From: Candidatus Vicinibacter affinis | Lineage (GTDB): Bacteria > Bacteroidota > Bacteroidia > Chitinophagales > Saprospiraceae | Reading direction: 5' to 3' | DNA: 64,000 bases | Assembly (NCBI GenBank): GCA_016714365.1 | Contig: JADJNH010000007.1 | Coordinates: 186,001 to 250,000, forward strand | In this document: one piece after another, positions 55,477 through 64,000 of the stretch | How positions within the stretch are numbered: position 1 is the first letter of the stretch | Layout: each line of letters starts with the position of its first letter | Program-made: the position numbers and the translations under genes | Notes under the pieces: model-generated | What the model saw: the letters and a program-made list of their open reading frames with translations, nothing else | Databases searched by the model: none | What the model was told of the DNA's origin: nothing

Positions 55477-58400
55477 TCAATGGATACTTACCTCAAAAAT
55501 TCTTAATGAATCTGCATTGGATGCTACTATTAAATGCTTTTTCCCTTTTAAATTCAATAATTTCATATCCTTCACATCATACGGAATTGAAATCCCACTT
55601 TTGTGTGCAGGAACAATTTCCCATTTCTTATTTTTGTCTTGCATCAAAAGACAACCGATACCGCCATCTGCTCGTGTAGTTTCTATTTCTGAATGAAGTT
55701 GATTACCCGCTACCAATATATCCTTAATCCCGTCTCCATTTAAGTCTTGCACCAAAATGGATTGAACAGGGGTGAATTGAGCTTCAACAGGTAATTTCAA
55801 TAGCTCAAAGTCATTTTGTTTTTTAATAAAAAATGCAGAACTAAATAATTTTGCTTGCAGTAAAATACCCTTATCAGAAACCTTGGGTAACAAATCATTG
55901 ATTCCGGCATCAGCAAAAGATCTGAAGGTTGGAAATTTTTTACTTATCGAAGGAAGCTGTTCAGATGCGCATTGTTTACCCCTAACGGGAACAATAAGCT
56001 TGTCTTGATATTTTGCAAGAAACACATCATAACTTCCATTCTGATCGTAGTCATCACAATAAACCTGAAAAGGCTTTTCAACGGAAGCATGAAACTTATA
56101 ATTTTCTCCCAAATTACCTCCAATCAAATCCAGTTCGCCATCTCCGTTTAAATCTTCAGCTAAAATTTTATTCCACCAGCCTTCCGTATTTGAAAAGCCA
56201 TATTTTTTTGGATCGGCAGGAATTAAATTTTTGTCCTTCCATTCAAATACAGATACGGGCATCCACTCTCCCACCACAATCAACTCAAGAATTTGGTCCT
56301 TATTTAAATCCATCCATACAGCGGAGGTAACCATCCCAAGCTTTAAAAGTGCTGTTGCCTTTTCAGAAGTGACATCCTTGTATTGACCTTTGCCTGTATT
56401 TTCTAGTAAATAGCTTTTTGGAGAAAATGGATACTTATCTGGAATAGTCCTGCCTCCTCTAAATATATCCAGATCGCCGTCCCCATCAAAATCAGTCACC
56501 GCCAAACAAGATCCGGAAGAAGTAATTTCAGGAAGTAAGTTTTTTGCTTTACGAAAATTAGCTTTTCCGTCATTAAGATAAAGTCTGTCCTGATAAGCTG
56601 GGCCCTCCTTGGCTTCCGTATCACCAGAAATTACATACAAATCAACATCGCCATCGCCATCAGCATCAAAAAATTCTCCACCTACGTCTTCAAAATTTTT
56701 GTCAATTTCAAAATCATTCACTTTTCCGGTAATAAACTTTCCATCCAAAGTCTGCACATACAATATCCCAGATTGCCCCTTTGCACCACCGACATAGAAA
56801 TCCTCCAGTCCATCCATATTTACATCCTTTACGGCAAGGAAAGGTCCCTGTCTGCTGAGTCTATGAGGCAATAGAATTTGAGACCGATAATCATTAAAAT
56901 AATTTTCACGATGAACAAAAGGATGGTCTAACAAATCCTTGGTGAGATTTGAAAAAAGAAAAGTTGAATGGATTTTTTCAGATTGATCATTCAACGCATC
57001 ACTGTATTTTACTTTAAAAATTTGGTTTGATTGTACATCCTTGTATTCTGAAACTTTTCCATCCGGCCAAACTACTTTTATTCGATCCACTCTGTTTGCA
57101 TTCCCCAATCCAAAATGAAGAAATGGCTCACAACTTGAAAGATATCCCTTACTGGTTCTCATTTGACCAAACTGCATACCATGAGAAGTCCAAATGCTTA
57201 TCCTGGCTCCAATCCCCGCTTTATTTTGACCTGGGCCTTCACATTGTATTCTCAAATATGGATGATCTCCATCTTCATTGTTTCGATATATAAAAGCTTC
57301 TTCATCAATGTTGCTGATCACCAGATCAAGATCCCCATCGTTGTCCAGATCACCCATTGCTGCGCCATTAGAATAATTCGGCTCCCGCAATCCCCAATCC
57401 TTCATTTTGTTGACGAACTTTAGACCTCCTTGATTTTGATAAACATAATCTGCTAATTTAACAGCCGGCAAAAATTCAAAAAGGCTTTGTGGGCCTTCCA
57501 GTCTCAATCCCTTATCTGCATTTTTTTCTGCTCTTTGCTTAAGACGTTCATTGCCATCACGGTCGTACACATCCATTCGAAAGCCATTACTTACGAACAC
57601 ATCTTTATACCCATCATTGTCCAAATCATTCATCAATGCAGCCCAACTCCAATCAGTCTTATCCATACCGGTTATCTGCGAAATATCACCATATTTTCCA
57701 TTGCCGTAATTATAGTGCAACATGTTGTGCATATATTGCCTGTGAAAATTTTGTGCATACATGGAATCGAAAAAAGATACATTCATTAAAGGCATTGATG
57801 TTTTAGATCTTTTATAATCTTCTGGCCTCATTTCAACTGTGTACAATTCTTCAAATCCATCATTATCAAGATCTCCAAAATCCGCACCCATCGAATAAAA
57901 TGAAACGTGTGGAAAATGATCTCTGATCTCCTCTTTGAATCCACCCTTGCCATTGTTTACAAACAAATAATCATTTTCAATAAAATCATTGGCAACATAA
58001 ATATCCTGAAAACCGTCGTTGTTAATGTCTCCAGCGGTTACACTCAATCCATAACTGTAAGTTGGTTGAATACCACAATCCTTTGTAATGTTTGTAAATT
58101 GTCCATTCCCTTCATTTCGGTAAAGTTGGTGTGTCACCTTGGCCATTTCCTCTGTATATGGTCTAGACTTAAAGCGTAAAATATCTGTTATTCCAATTTC
58201 CCATCTCTCCGGTCTGTTGGACACATAAAGATCGAGATCATGGTCATTGTCCATATCAAAGAAATTGGCGGTGATCGAAAAACCAGGATCGGCAATGCCA
58301 TACTTTTCTGCTTCTTCCGTGAAGCTTAAATTTTTTTGATTGATGAATAACAGGTTTTTATTTTTTGCAGGATCATCTTTAAATCCTCCTCTGCATACAT

Positions 58401-58815
58401 AGATATCGGGATAACCATCTGAATTGATGTCCACTATGCTGACCCCATTTTTCCATCCGGGAAATTTTGCAATACCAGAAGAAACGCTAAGATCCTCAAA
58501 CTTCATCTCCCCTTTGTTGTGATAAAGTCTATCTGAAACTTGATTTCCTGCAAAATAGAGATCCTGCAAACCATCCTGATCAAAATCTGCAATGGCAACA
58601 CCACCACCATTGAAGATATAATTAAAATTAATGATGTACTCTTCATCCGTCTGAAGAATCTTATTGTTAAAATCTACACCGGTCTCCCTGGGGTCGAGAA
58701 GACTAAATAATTGTTTGTCCTTAGAATTTTCTTTTGTTGTTTCTTCTTTATTATTGGAACAAGAAATAAAAACAAAAATGAACAGCAAAAAAAAGATTAA
58801 TAAACTTCTCTTCAT
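55477..58815 (-). CDS. FG-GAP/VCBS and ASPIC-UnbV repeat lipoprotein (CRTAC family), copy 3
   Basis: The start is ATG 58815, preceded by a purine-rich GGAGGAAAAG; the frame extends to a GTG at 58860. The 1112-residue product has a lipoprotein signal (FVFISC). The N-terminal half is a VCBS/FG-GAP propeller with repeated calcium-type loops (DFDQDGLQDLYFAG, DINNDGFQDIYVAN). An ASPIC/UnbV domain lies at about 530-610 (YLRIQCEGPGQNKAGIGARI, HFGLGNANRVDRIKVVWPDG). A second set of FG-GAP loops follows (DVNMDGLEDFYVGG, DLNGDGELDLIGG). It is probably displayed on the outer membrane and may bind glycans or proteins. In Bacteroidota such proteins often accompany SusC/SusD systems, but none is visible in this window. 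It is the last of three tandem paralogues. Confidence 0.87.
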   Translation of the reverse strand: MKRSLLIFFLLFIFVFISCSNNKEETTKENSKDKQLFSLLDPRETGVDFNNKILQTDEEYIINFNYIFNGGGVAIADFDQDGLQDLYFAGNQVSDRLYHNKGEMKFEDLSVSSGIAKFPGWKNGVSIVDINSDGYPDIYVCRGGFKDDPAKNKNLLFINQKNLSFTEEAEKYGIADPGFSITANFFDMDNDHDLDLYVSNRPERWEIGITDILRFKSRPYTEEMAKVTHQLYRNEGNGQFTNITKDCGIQPTYSYGLSVTAGDINNDGFQDIYVANDFIENDYLFVNNGKGGFKEEIRDHFPHVSFYSMGADFGDLDNDGFEELYTVEMRPEDYKRSKTSMPLMNVSFFDSMYAQNFHRQYMHNMLHYNYGNGKYGDISQITGMDKTDWSWAALMNDLDNDGYKDVFVSNGFRMDVYDRDGNERLKQRAEKNADKGLRLEGPQSLFEFLPAVKLADYVYQNQGGLKFVNKMKDWGLREPNYSNGAAMGDLDNDGDLDLVISNIDEEAFIYRNNEDGDHPYLRIQCEGPGQNKAGIGARISIWTSHGMQFGQMRTSKGYLSSCEPFLHFGLGNANRVDRIKVVWPDGKVSEYKDVQSNQIFKVKYSDALNDQSEKIHSTFLFSNLTKDLLDHPFVHRENYFNDYRSQILLPHRLSRQGPFLAVKDVNMDGLEDFYVGGAKGQSGILYVQTLDGKFITGKVNDFEIDKNFEDVGGEFFDADGDGDVDLYVISGDTEAKEGPAYQDRLYLNDGKANFRKAKNLLPEITSSGSCLAVTDFDGDGDLDIFRGGRTIPDKYPFSPKSYLLENTGKGQYKDVTSEKATALLKLGMVTSAVWMDLNKDQILELIVVGEWMPVSVFEWKDKNLIPADPKKYGFSNTEGWWNKILAEDLNGDGELDLIGGNLGENYKFHASVEKPFQVYCDDYDQNGSYDVFLAKYQDKLIVPVRGKQCASEQLPSISKKFPTFRSFADAGINDLLPKVSDKGILLQAKLFSSAFFIKKQNDFELLKLPVEAQFTPVQSILVQDLNGDGIKDILVAGNQLHSEIETTRADGGIGCLLMQDKNKKWEIVPAHKSGISIPYDVKDMKLLNLKGKKHLIVASNADSLRIFEVSIH

Positions 58816-58860
58816 AGTGAATTCTTTTCCTCCATAAATATTATACTTCTTCCAATTCAC

Positions 58861-61800
58861 CTATTCAGATTTTTCCAAATAAATTAATTTTCCATTATTG
58901 CTTGCCACTAAAACGCCTGTTTTGTTTCCAGACTTAATGGCTTTGATGTCTTTAACATCATAGGGAAGAAACACTCCGGATTCTCTGCAAGTTAAATTTT
59001 TCCATGTGCCATCCGGATTTTGAAAAAACAAATAGCCGATTCCTGCATCTGCACGTGTAGTCTCCACTTCTGTATTGAAAAAATTCCCTGCAACCATAAT
59101 ATCCGGTTTTTGATCCTGATTAAGATCCAGTACAATGGCAGATTGGACGGTGCTGAATTGTGCCTGATGAGGCAACTCCTTCTTTTCAAATTTGCCGTTG
59201 TTGTTCATCCATATAATTGTCTTAAAATATCTGGCGTTCAAATGCAGCCCTTTCTCAAGACCTTCTCCGTAAATATCTTTAAGTTTGGCATCCGCAAATG
59301 CATTGAAGCTTGGATATTTTTGATTGATAAATGGCATCTGCTCCTGCGAACATTGTTTACCTCTTACCGGTACCATATCCGTTCCGTTGTATTTTGCCAA
59401 CACAATGTCATAACTTCCATTCTGATCAAAATCATTGCAGAAAACCTGAAAAGGTTTTTCAGCATTTGCATGAAATTTATAATTCTCGCCCAGATTGCCG
59501 CAGACAAAATCCAGATCTCCATCGCCATCTACATCTGCAGGCACAATTCTGTTCCACCAACCTTCAGTATTGGAAAGCCCATAAACTTCTGAAGCTTGCA
59601 ATTTATATTGTCCGGCATCGATTTTATAAATCTGAATCGGCATCCATTCACCTGCAACAAGCAATTCTTTTTTATTGTCCTTATCAAGGTCCGCAAAAAC
59701 TGCTGTAGTAACCATCCCCGGCGACATTAAATCGGGCGCTTTGGTTTCTGTCACATCTGAGAATTTTCCACCGGATTTATTTTCAAGTAAATAACTCCTG
59801 GGTGCAAATGGATATTTCTGTGGAATTTGTCTTCCTCCTCTAAATATATCCACATCACCATCTCCATCAAAATCTTCTGCCACCACACAGGAACCGCTTG
59901 AAGTGATTTTTGGTAAGGCATTCACCGATCTATTAAATTTCCCATTCCCATCATTCAAATACAAACGGTCCTGATAATTACTTCCCTCCGGATTCTCACT
60001 ACCACCGGACACAACATATAAATCATTATCTCCATCCTGATCTGCATCAAAAAAACAAGAAGACATGTCTTCGTAATTTTTATCGGCTTCAAATGCTGAT
60101 GTAGAAATAAGTTTAAATTCACCGGAAGTGGTTTGCAAATACAGCGCTCCTGCCTGGCCTTTAGCTCCGCCGACAAAAAAATCTTCTAATCCATCTTTAT
60201 TTACGTCTGCCACTGAAATGAATGGCCCCAATCTGCTCATCCTATGTGGCAATAAAATCTGGACTTTATAATCATCGAATTCGTTTTCCCGGTGAACAAA
60301 TGGAGGTGATATTAATGCTGTTTTATCTGCAAATAATGGTTTAACTGCAATTGATTCCTGAGTACTTGCTCCGGTGGCATCACTGTATTTTATTTCTATG
60401 GTTTTATTGACTTTTACTTTTTCCATTTTATTCACCTTGCCATCCGGCCAGGTGATTACAAGTTCGTCAATGATGCTTGCATCGCCCATTCCAAAATGAA
60501 CAACAGCTTCTGAACTGGACAAATATCCACGCGAAGTTCTTACTTCACTGTACTGAATCTGATCTCCATATTTAATTTTTACTTTCGCTCCATAACCGGA
60601 AATATTTTTCTCAGGACCCACACATGAAACCCTCAGGTAGTTTTTTCCGGATCCGTTGTTTTTATAAATAAATGCAGGGTCATCGATGTTATTGACCACC
60701 AGATCAAGGTTGCCGTCATTGTCCAGATCTCCCACCGCCGCGCCGTTGGAATGACTTGGTTGATTAAGTCCCCAATCGTTCATTACTTTACTAAAAGTCA
60801 GATCGTGATTGTTTCTAAAAGTATAATTGACGGATTTTACAGAGGGAAGATTTCGCATAATTTCCTCTGTGGTTTTTTTCATATTGTTGTGCTGCAAATC
60901 GTACATCAGGCTTCCGTATGCATCACGGTTGTACAAGTCCCTTTTTATTCCATTTGCAACATAAATATCTTTATACTGATCGTTGTCGAGATCACACAAT
61001 AAAGTTGCCCAGGACCAATCCGTACGATCAATGCCTGCAAGTTGTGCAATCTCAGAAAACGAACCGTTGCCATTGTTTAGCTGAAGACAATTGTGCATGT
61101 ACTGCATGTGAATATTATTGAGGGCCATGGTATCAAAAAGTTTTGCATTCATGACCGGCATGGATGTCTTGGACCTTTTATAATCCTCCGGACGCATCTC
61201 CACATTGAAAATATCTTCCCAACCATCGTTGTTTACATCTCCAAAATCTGTTCCCATCGCATAATAAGCAGTATGCCTAACGATGTCTTTGATGGCTTCT
61301 TTAAAAGTTCCATTCCCCTGGTTCTGATAGTAGTAATCGTTTTCGACAAAGTCATTCGAAATGTAAATATCCTCATCTCCATCCTGATCAAGATCTCCTG
61401 TGGTCACGCTGAGTCCATAACCGAATCCTCCTGTAAGACCGGCTTCTTCCGTAACCATGCTGAAGGTATTGTCACCGTTGTTGCGGTACAAATTATTTCT
61501 GCTCAGCAAACTTCCATTCTTCTTTCCCTCCATAACCTGATCGATGTTCAGGTAGAATTTTTCAGGACGATTGGTCACGATCAAATCCAAATCATTGTCC
61601 TTGTCGTAATCAAAGAAAGAGGCCGCTATCGAAAATCCTATATCCGCAATTCCATATCGCGAACCTTCTTCAGAAAATTTATTGTTGCCTTTATTTATAA
61701 AAAGCAGATTGGCATTATTGGTTGGTTCATTTTTAAAACCTCCACGACAGACATAAATATCCAGCAAGCCATCTCCGTTTACATCCGCCATGGCCACCCC

Positions 61801-62163
61801 GCTTCGCCATCCACTGAAAGCCGAAATACCGGAAGATTCCGAGATGTCCTCAAATTTAAAATTTCCTTTATTTAGATAAAGTTTGTCTTTGGCACGATTG
61901 GCCGTAAAATAAATATCCAGCAAACCATCATTGTTGATATCTCCCAATCCTACTCCAGCGCCATTGTACAAATAATTGAAATTGAAAATATGCTCTTCTG
62001 CATATTCAAATAATTTATTCTCAAACAACACACCTGATTTTTGAGGATCCACCAATTCAAATAAGGGGCCTGAGGAACTGCTTTTTTTCTGGTTGCAAGA
62101 GAAGATGCTCATTGCAAAAGCTGTAACCAAAGCACAAATAATTAATGTATTTAACCTGATCAT
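58861..62163 (-). CDS. FG-GAP/VCBS and ASPIC-UnbV repeat lipoprotein (CRTAC family), copy 2
   Basis: The start is ATG 62163, four nucleotides after the upstream stop; earlier in-frame starts overlap that gene. The 1100-residue product has a lipoprotein signal (MIRLNTLIICALVTAFAMSIFSC). The order of parts is the same as in its neighbours: FG-GAP propeller (DINNDGLLDIYFTA, DVNGDGLLDIYVCRGG), then ASPIC/UnbV (YLRVSCVGPEKNISGYGAKV, HFGMGDASIIDELVITWPDG). A second FG-GAP block follows (DVNKDGLEDFFVGG, DVDGDGDLDFVCGN), with the family-specific MVPVRGKQCSQEQMPFI near the end. Anchored by lipid, probably at the cell surface. The ligand is unknown. Forty-five nucleotides separate it from the next paralogue. 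Confidence 0.88.
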   Translation of the reverse strand: MIRLNTLIICALVTAFAMSIFSCNQKKSSSSGPLFELVDPQKSGVLFENKLFEYAEEHIFNFNYLYNGAGVGLGDINNDGLLDIYFTANRAKDKLYLNKGNFKFEDISESSGISAFSGWRSGVAMADVNGDGLLDIYVCRGGFKNEPTNNANLLFINKGNNKFSEEGSRYGIADIGFSIAASFFDYDKDNDLDLIVTNRPEKFYLNIDQVMEGKKNGSLLSRNNLYRNNGDNTFSMVTEEAGLTGGFGYGLSVTTGDLDQDGDEDIYISNDFVENDYYYQNQGNGTFKEAIKDIVRHTAYYAMGTDFGDVNNDGWEDIFNVEMRPEDYKRSKTSMPVMNAKLFDTMALNNIHMQYMHNCLQLNNGNGSFSEIAQLAGIDRTDWSWATLLCDLDNDQYKDIYVANGIKRDLYNRDAYGSLMYDLQHNNMKKTTEEIMRNLPSVKSVNYTFRNNHDLTFSKVMNDWGLNQPSHSNGAAVGDLDNDGNLDLVVNNIDDPAFIYKNNGSGKNYLRVSCVGPEKNISGYGAKVKIKYGDQIQYSEVRTSRGYLSSSEAVVHFGMGDASIIDELVITWPDGKVNKMEKVKVNKTIEIKYSDATGASTQESIAVKPLFADKTALISPPFVHRENEFDDYKVQILLPHRMSRLGPFISVADVNKDGLEDFFVGGAKGQAGALYLQTTSGEFKLISTSAFEADKNYEDMSSCFFDADQDGDNDLYVVSGGSENPEGSNYQDRLYLNDGNGKFNRSVNALPKITSSGSCVVAEDFDGDGDVDIFRGGRQIPQKYPFAPRSYLLENKSGGKFSDVTETKAPDLMSPGMVTTAVFADLDKDNKKELLVAGEWMPIQIYKIDAGQYKLQASEVYGLSNTEGWWNRIVPADVDGDGDLDFVCGNLGENYKFHANAEKPFQVFCNDFDQNGSYDIVLAKYNGTDMVPVRGKQCSQEQMPFINQKYPSFNAFADAKLKDIYGEGLEKGLHLNARYFKTIIWMNNNGKFEKKELPHQAQFSTVQSAIVLDLNQDQKPDIMVAGNFFNTEVETTRADAGIGYLFFQNPDGTWKNLTCRESGVFLPYDVKDIKAIKSGNKTGVLVASNNGKLIYLEKSE

Positions 62164-62167
62164 TTTT

Positions 62168-64000
62168 CTAATTTTTTTTAGCCAGTACCTGAAGGTTACC
62201 ATGGTTGTTGGCAACCAATATCATATCCTGTCCATTCACTTTAATTTTTTGTACATCGCGTACGTTGTTTTTTAGAAATACACCTGAATTCAAAACCGTC
62301 TGTGGTATAAATTTTCCACTTTTTTGCAACAGCAGCAATCCGATGGACGCATCTGCCGGGGTGGTTTCTACCTCTGTATCAAACTGATTTCCCGCAAGCA
62401 GCACATCCTGCTTTCCGTCCCCATCAAAATCTCCTGTCACTATGCCATTTACCGCGGAAAATTGTGCCTCCACAGGCAATGGCAGTCGCTCAAATTTTCC
62501 TCCTTGATTCATGAGTATTATGGAACTAAATTCCTTTGCCTGAAAATGCATGGCTTTTTTTAGATTGTCTCCGTAGATTTCCTCCAAAGTTGCATCAGCA
62601 TATTGATGAAAGCTGGGAAATTTTTTTGAGATGAAAGGCATTTGCTCAGAACTGCACTGCTTTCCTCGAACAGGTACCATACGGTCACCATCAAATTTTG
62701 CCAACACAATGTCCATGGTTTTATTTCCATCAAAATCCATTGCATAGACAGAAAAAGGTTTTTTCTGTGAGGCATGAAACTTATAATTTTCACCCAGATT
62801 TCCACACAACAAATCCACATCACCATCGCCATCTATGTCTTCTGCCACCAACTTATTCCACCAACCTTCCGTATTTTGTAACTGATATTTTTCAGCGGAT
62901 GCCAATTGAAATTGTCCATTTGAAAATTCCCATATCTGTATGGGCATCCATTCACCGGCAATCACTAATTCATTTTTTTTATCACCGTTCACATCACACC
63001 ACACGGCACTGGTAATCATCCCTGCTTTTTTTAATCCGGGTGCAAATTCCTGGGTACGATTCATGAAGTTTCCATTTCCGGAATTGATCAGGATGTAACT
63101 TTCAGGAGCCATAGGATATTGGTTGGGTACCAATCGCCCCGCCCTGAATAAATCCAGATCACCGTCCCCATCAAAATCTCCGGCCACCACACAGGAACCA
63201 GAGGATGAAATGGCAGGAAGATTTTTGGAGGCATTGAAGTTCCCTTTTCCATTATTCAAATACAATCTATCCTGATAAGCATTTCCTTCCGGAGATTCAC
63301 TACCGCCTGACACTACATAAAGATCCAGATCCATGTCGCCATCGGCATCAAAAAATAAAGCAGCCATGTCTTCAAACGCCTGATCGGCTGCTAATGCCGG
63401 CTGAGAACTTTGGGAAAAGTTTCCATCAACAGACTGCACATACAAGGCTCCTGCCTGGCCTTTTGCACCGCCAATAAAAAAATCTTCGCGACCGTCTGCA
63501 TTTACATCCCCGACGGCCATAAATGGCCCCAGTCTGCTCATGCGTTGTGGCAAGAGTATTTGTGTGCGGTAGTCATTAAACTCGTTCTCCTGATGCTTAA
63601 AAACAGGTTGGATGAGCTCCATGGTTTTTTCTTTAAAAAGACTTTTAATATTATGATTGAAAGTAAATTTTTCTTTGGCATTTTTATACTTCAGTTTTAA
63701 TACCTGGTCCACTTTAACATTTTTCAATTTTTCCATCCGCCCATCAGGCCAAATGATCTCCAACTGATCTACAGAATTTTCATTTCCCAAACCAAAATGT
63801 ACAAAGGCTTCACTGCTGGAGAGATATCCACGTGTAGTGCGCATTTCCGCACCGAATACTTTTTCTTTTATATGAAGATTTATTTTTGCGCCAATTCCTT
63901 GTGCATTTGTGGAGGGCCCTTCGCATTGAATCCTCAGATAATGTTGATCACCTTTCAAATCATTGCGATAAACAAAAGGAGTGCCATCCAGATTATTGAC
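62168..64000 (-). CDS. FG-GAP/VCBS and ASPIC-UnbV repeat protein (CRTAC family), copy 1, C-terminal part
   Basis: The visible 610 residues are the C-terminal part of a third paralogue. The frame is open to the window edge and starts within VNNLDGTPFVYRND, which aligns with the middle of its neighbours, so the N-terminal propeller and signal lie outside. Visible parts are ASPIC/UnbV (YLRIQCEGPSTNAQGIGAKI, HFGLGNENSVDQLEIIWPDG), FG-GAP loops (DVNADGREDFFIGG, DFDGDGDLDLFRAG, DIDGDGDVDLLCGN), the MVPVRGKQCSSEQMPFI stretch and a terminal calcium loop (DFDGDGKQDVLLAG). Only four nucleotides separate its stop from the next start, so the three genes form an operon. Confidence 0.88.
   Translation of the reverse strand, partial: VNNLDGTPFVYRNDLKGDQHYLRIQCEGPSTNAQGIGAKINLHIKEKVFGAEMRTTRGYLSSSEAFVHFGLGNENSVDQLEIIWPDGRMEKLKNVKVDQVLKLKYKNAKEKFTFNHNIKSLFKEKTMELIQPVFKHQENEFNDYRTQILLPQRMSRLGPFMAVGDVNADGREDFFIGGAKGQAGALYVQSVDGNFSQSSQPALAADQAFEDMAALFFDADGDMDLDLYVVSGGSESPEGNAYQDRLYLNNGKGNFNASKNLPAISSSGSCVVAGDFDGDGDLDLFRAGRLVPNQYPMAPESYILINSGNGNFMNRTQEFAPGLKKAGMITSAVWCDVNGDKKNELVIAGEWMPIQIWEFSNGQFQLASAEKYQLQNTEGWWNKLVAEDIDGDGDVDLLCGNLGENYKFHASQKKPFSVYAMDFDGNKTMDIVLAKFDGDRMVPVRGKQCSSEQMPFISKKFPSFHQYADATLEEIYGDNLKKAMHFQAKEFSSIILMNQGGKFERLPLPVEAQFSAVNGIVTGDFDGDGKQDVLLAGNQFDTEVETTPADASIGLLLLQKSGKFIPQTVLNSGVFLKNNVRDVQKIKVNGQDMILVANNHGNLQVLAKKN

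Noticed and set aside
61093..61875. 260-codon open frame opposite the CRTAC-type gene
   Set aside because: Lies wholly inside a well-supported lipoprotein gene on the other strand. Composition is that of an antisense shadow.

Overview
The window reads as part of a Bacteroidota chromosome, probably a Saprospiria or Saprospiraceae-like marine or freshwater lineage. The phylum rests on type IX secretion (T9SS) C-terminal sorting domains of both classes (type A 'Por' and type B 'gliding motility-associated', CHU_C), several TAnnTTTG-type -7 promoter elements, lipoproteins of the CRTAC/ASPIC-UnbV kind, and an AT-rich background. The class is an inference from protein style only. I see no rRNA, tRNA, CRISPR array or transposase.

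Region 1 (1-17096) is a tandem array of four two-gene cassettes, all on the + strand. Each has a T9SS type A protein of about 500-600 residues (dockerin-like and cohesin-like modules) followed by a 900-990-residue type B protein. Cassettes are separated by nearly identical 187-bp spacers that run into a conserved signal-peptide leader. Cassettes 1 and 4 form one class, with 1 nt between the two genes. Cassettes 2 and 3 form another, with 49-67 nt holding a hairpin. The 3' halves of the type B genes are visibly GC-richer than their AT-rich 5' halves and are shared almost verbatim between copies, which points to recombination. Poly-C tracts lie near the start of two type A genes, and one type B gene carries a 1-nt frameshift. 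The array is cut by the left edge of the window.

Region 2 (17.1-31.4 kb) holds two paralogous PD-(D/E)XK nuclease-like proteins that differ by exactly two heptads, a coupled HMA-domain/outer-membrane-protein pair, a CSLREA/type B surface protein, lipoyl synthase (lipA), two beta-barrel-like proteins, a polysaccharide-deacetylase-like protein and a large HYR-like type A protein. Region 3 (31.4-37.3 kb) holds an APC permease, a small haem-motif lipoprotein and a tight three-gene polyamine cluster: arginine decarboxylase, agmatinase-like ureohydrolase and deoxyhypusine-synthase-like protein.

Region 4 (37.6-52.8 kb, - strand) is a duplicated operon. Each copy has a TATCTTTG promoter element, a long 5' leader with a conserved potentially structured element, a 145-residue exported protein, a giant T9SS protein of about 2130 residues (P-domain, Cys-rich HYR-like repeats, dockerin, cohesin, type A sorting domain) and the same double-hairpin terminator. 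One copy has an additional 126-residue exported protein. The other has a single-base frameshift in its giant gene. Region 5 (52.8-64 kb, - strand) holds an ABC exporter coupled to a LolA-like protein, and three consecutive FG-GAP/ASPIC-UnbV proteins, two of them clear lipoproteins and the last cut by the right edge.

Most of the coding capacity therefore goes to large cell-surface or secreted proteins built by duplication and module exchange, with a small number of housekeeping genes (lipA, the polyamine genes) in between.
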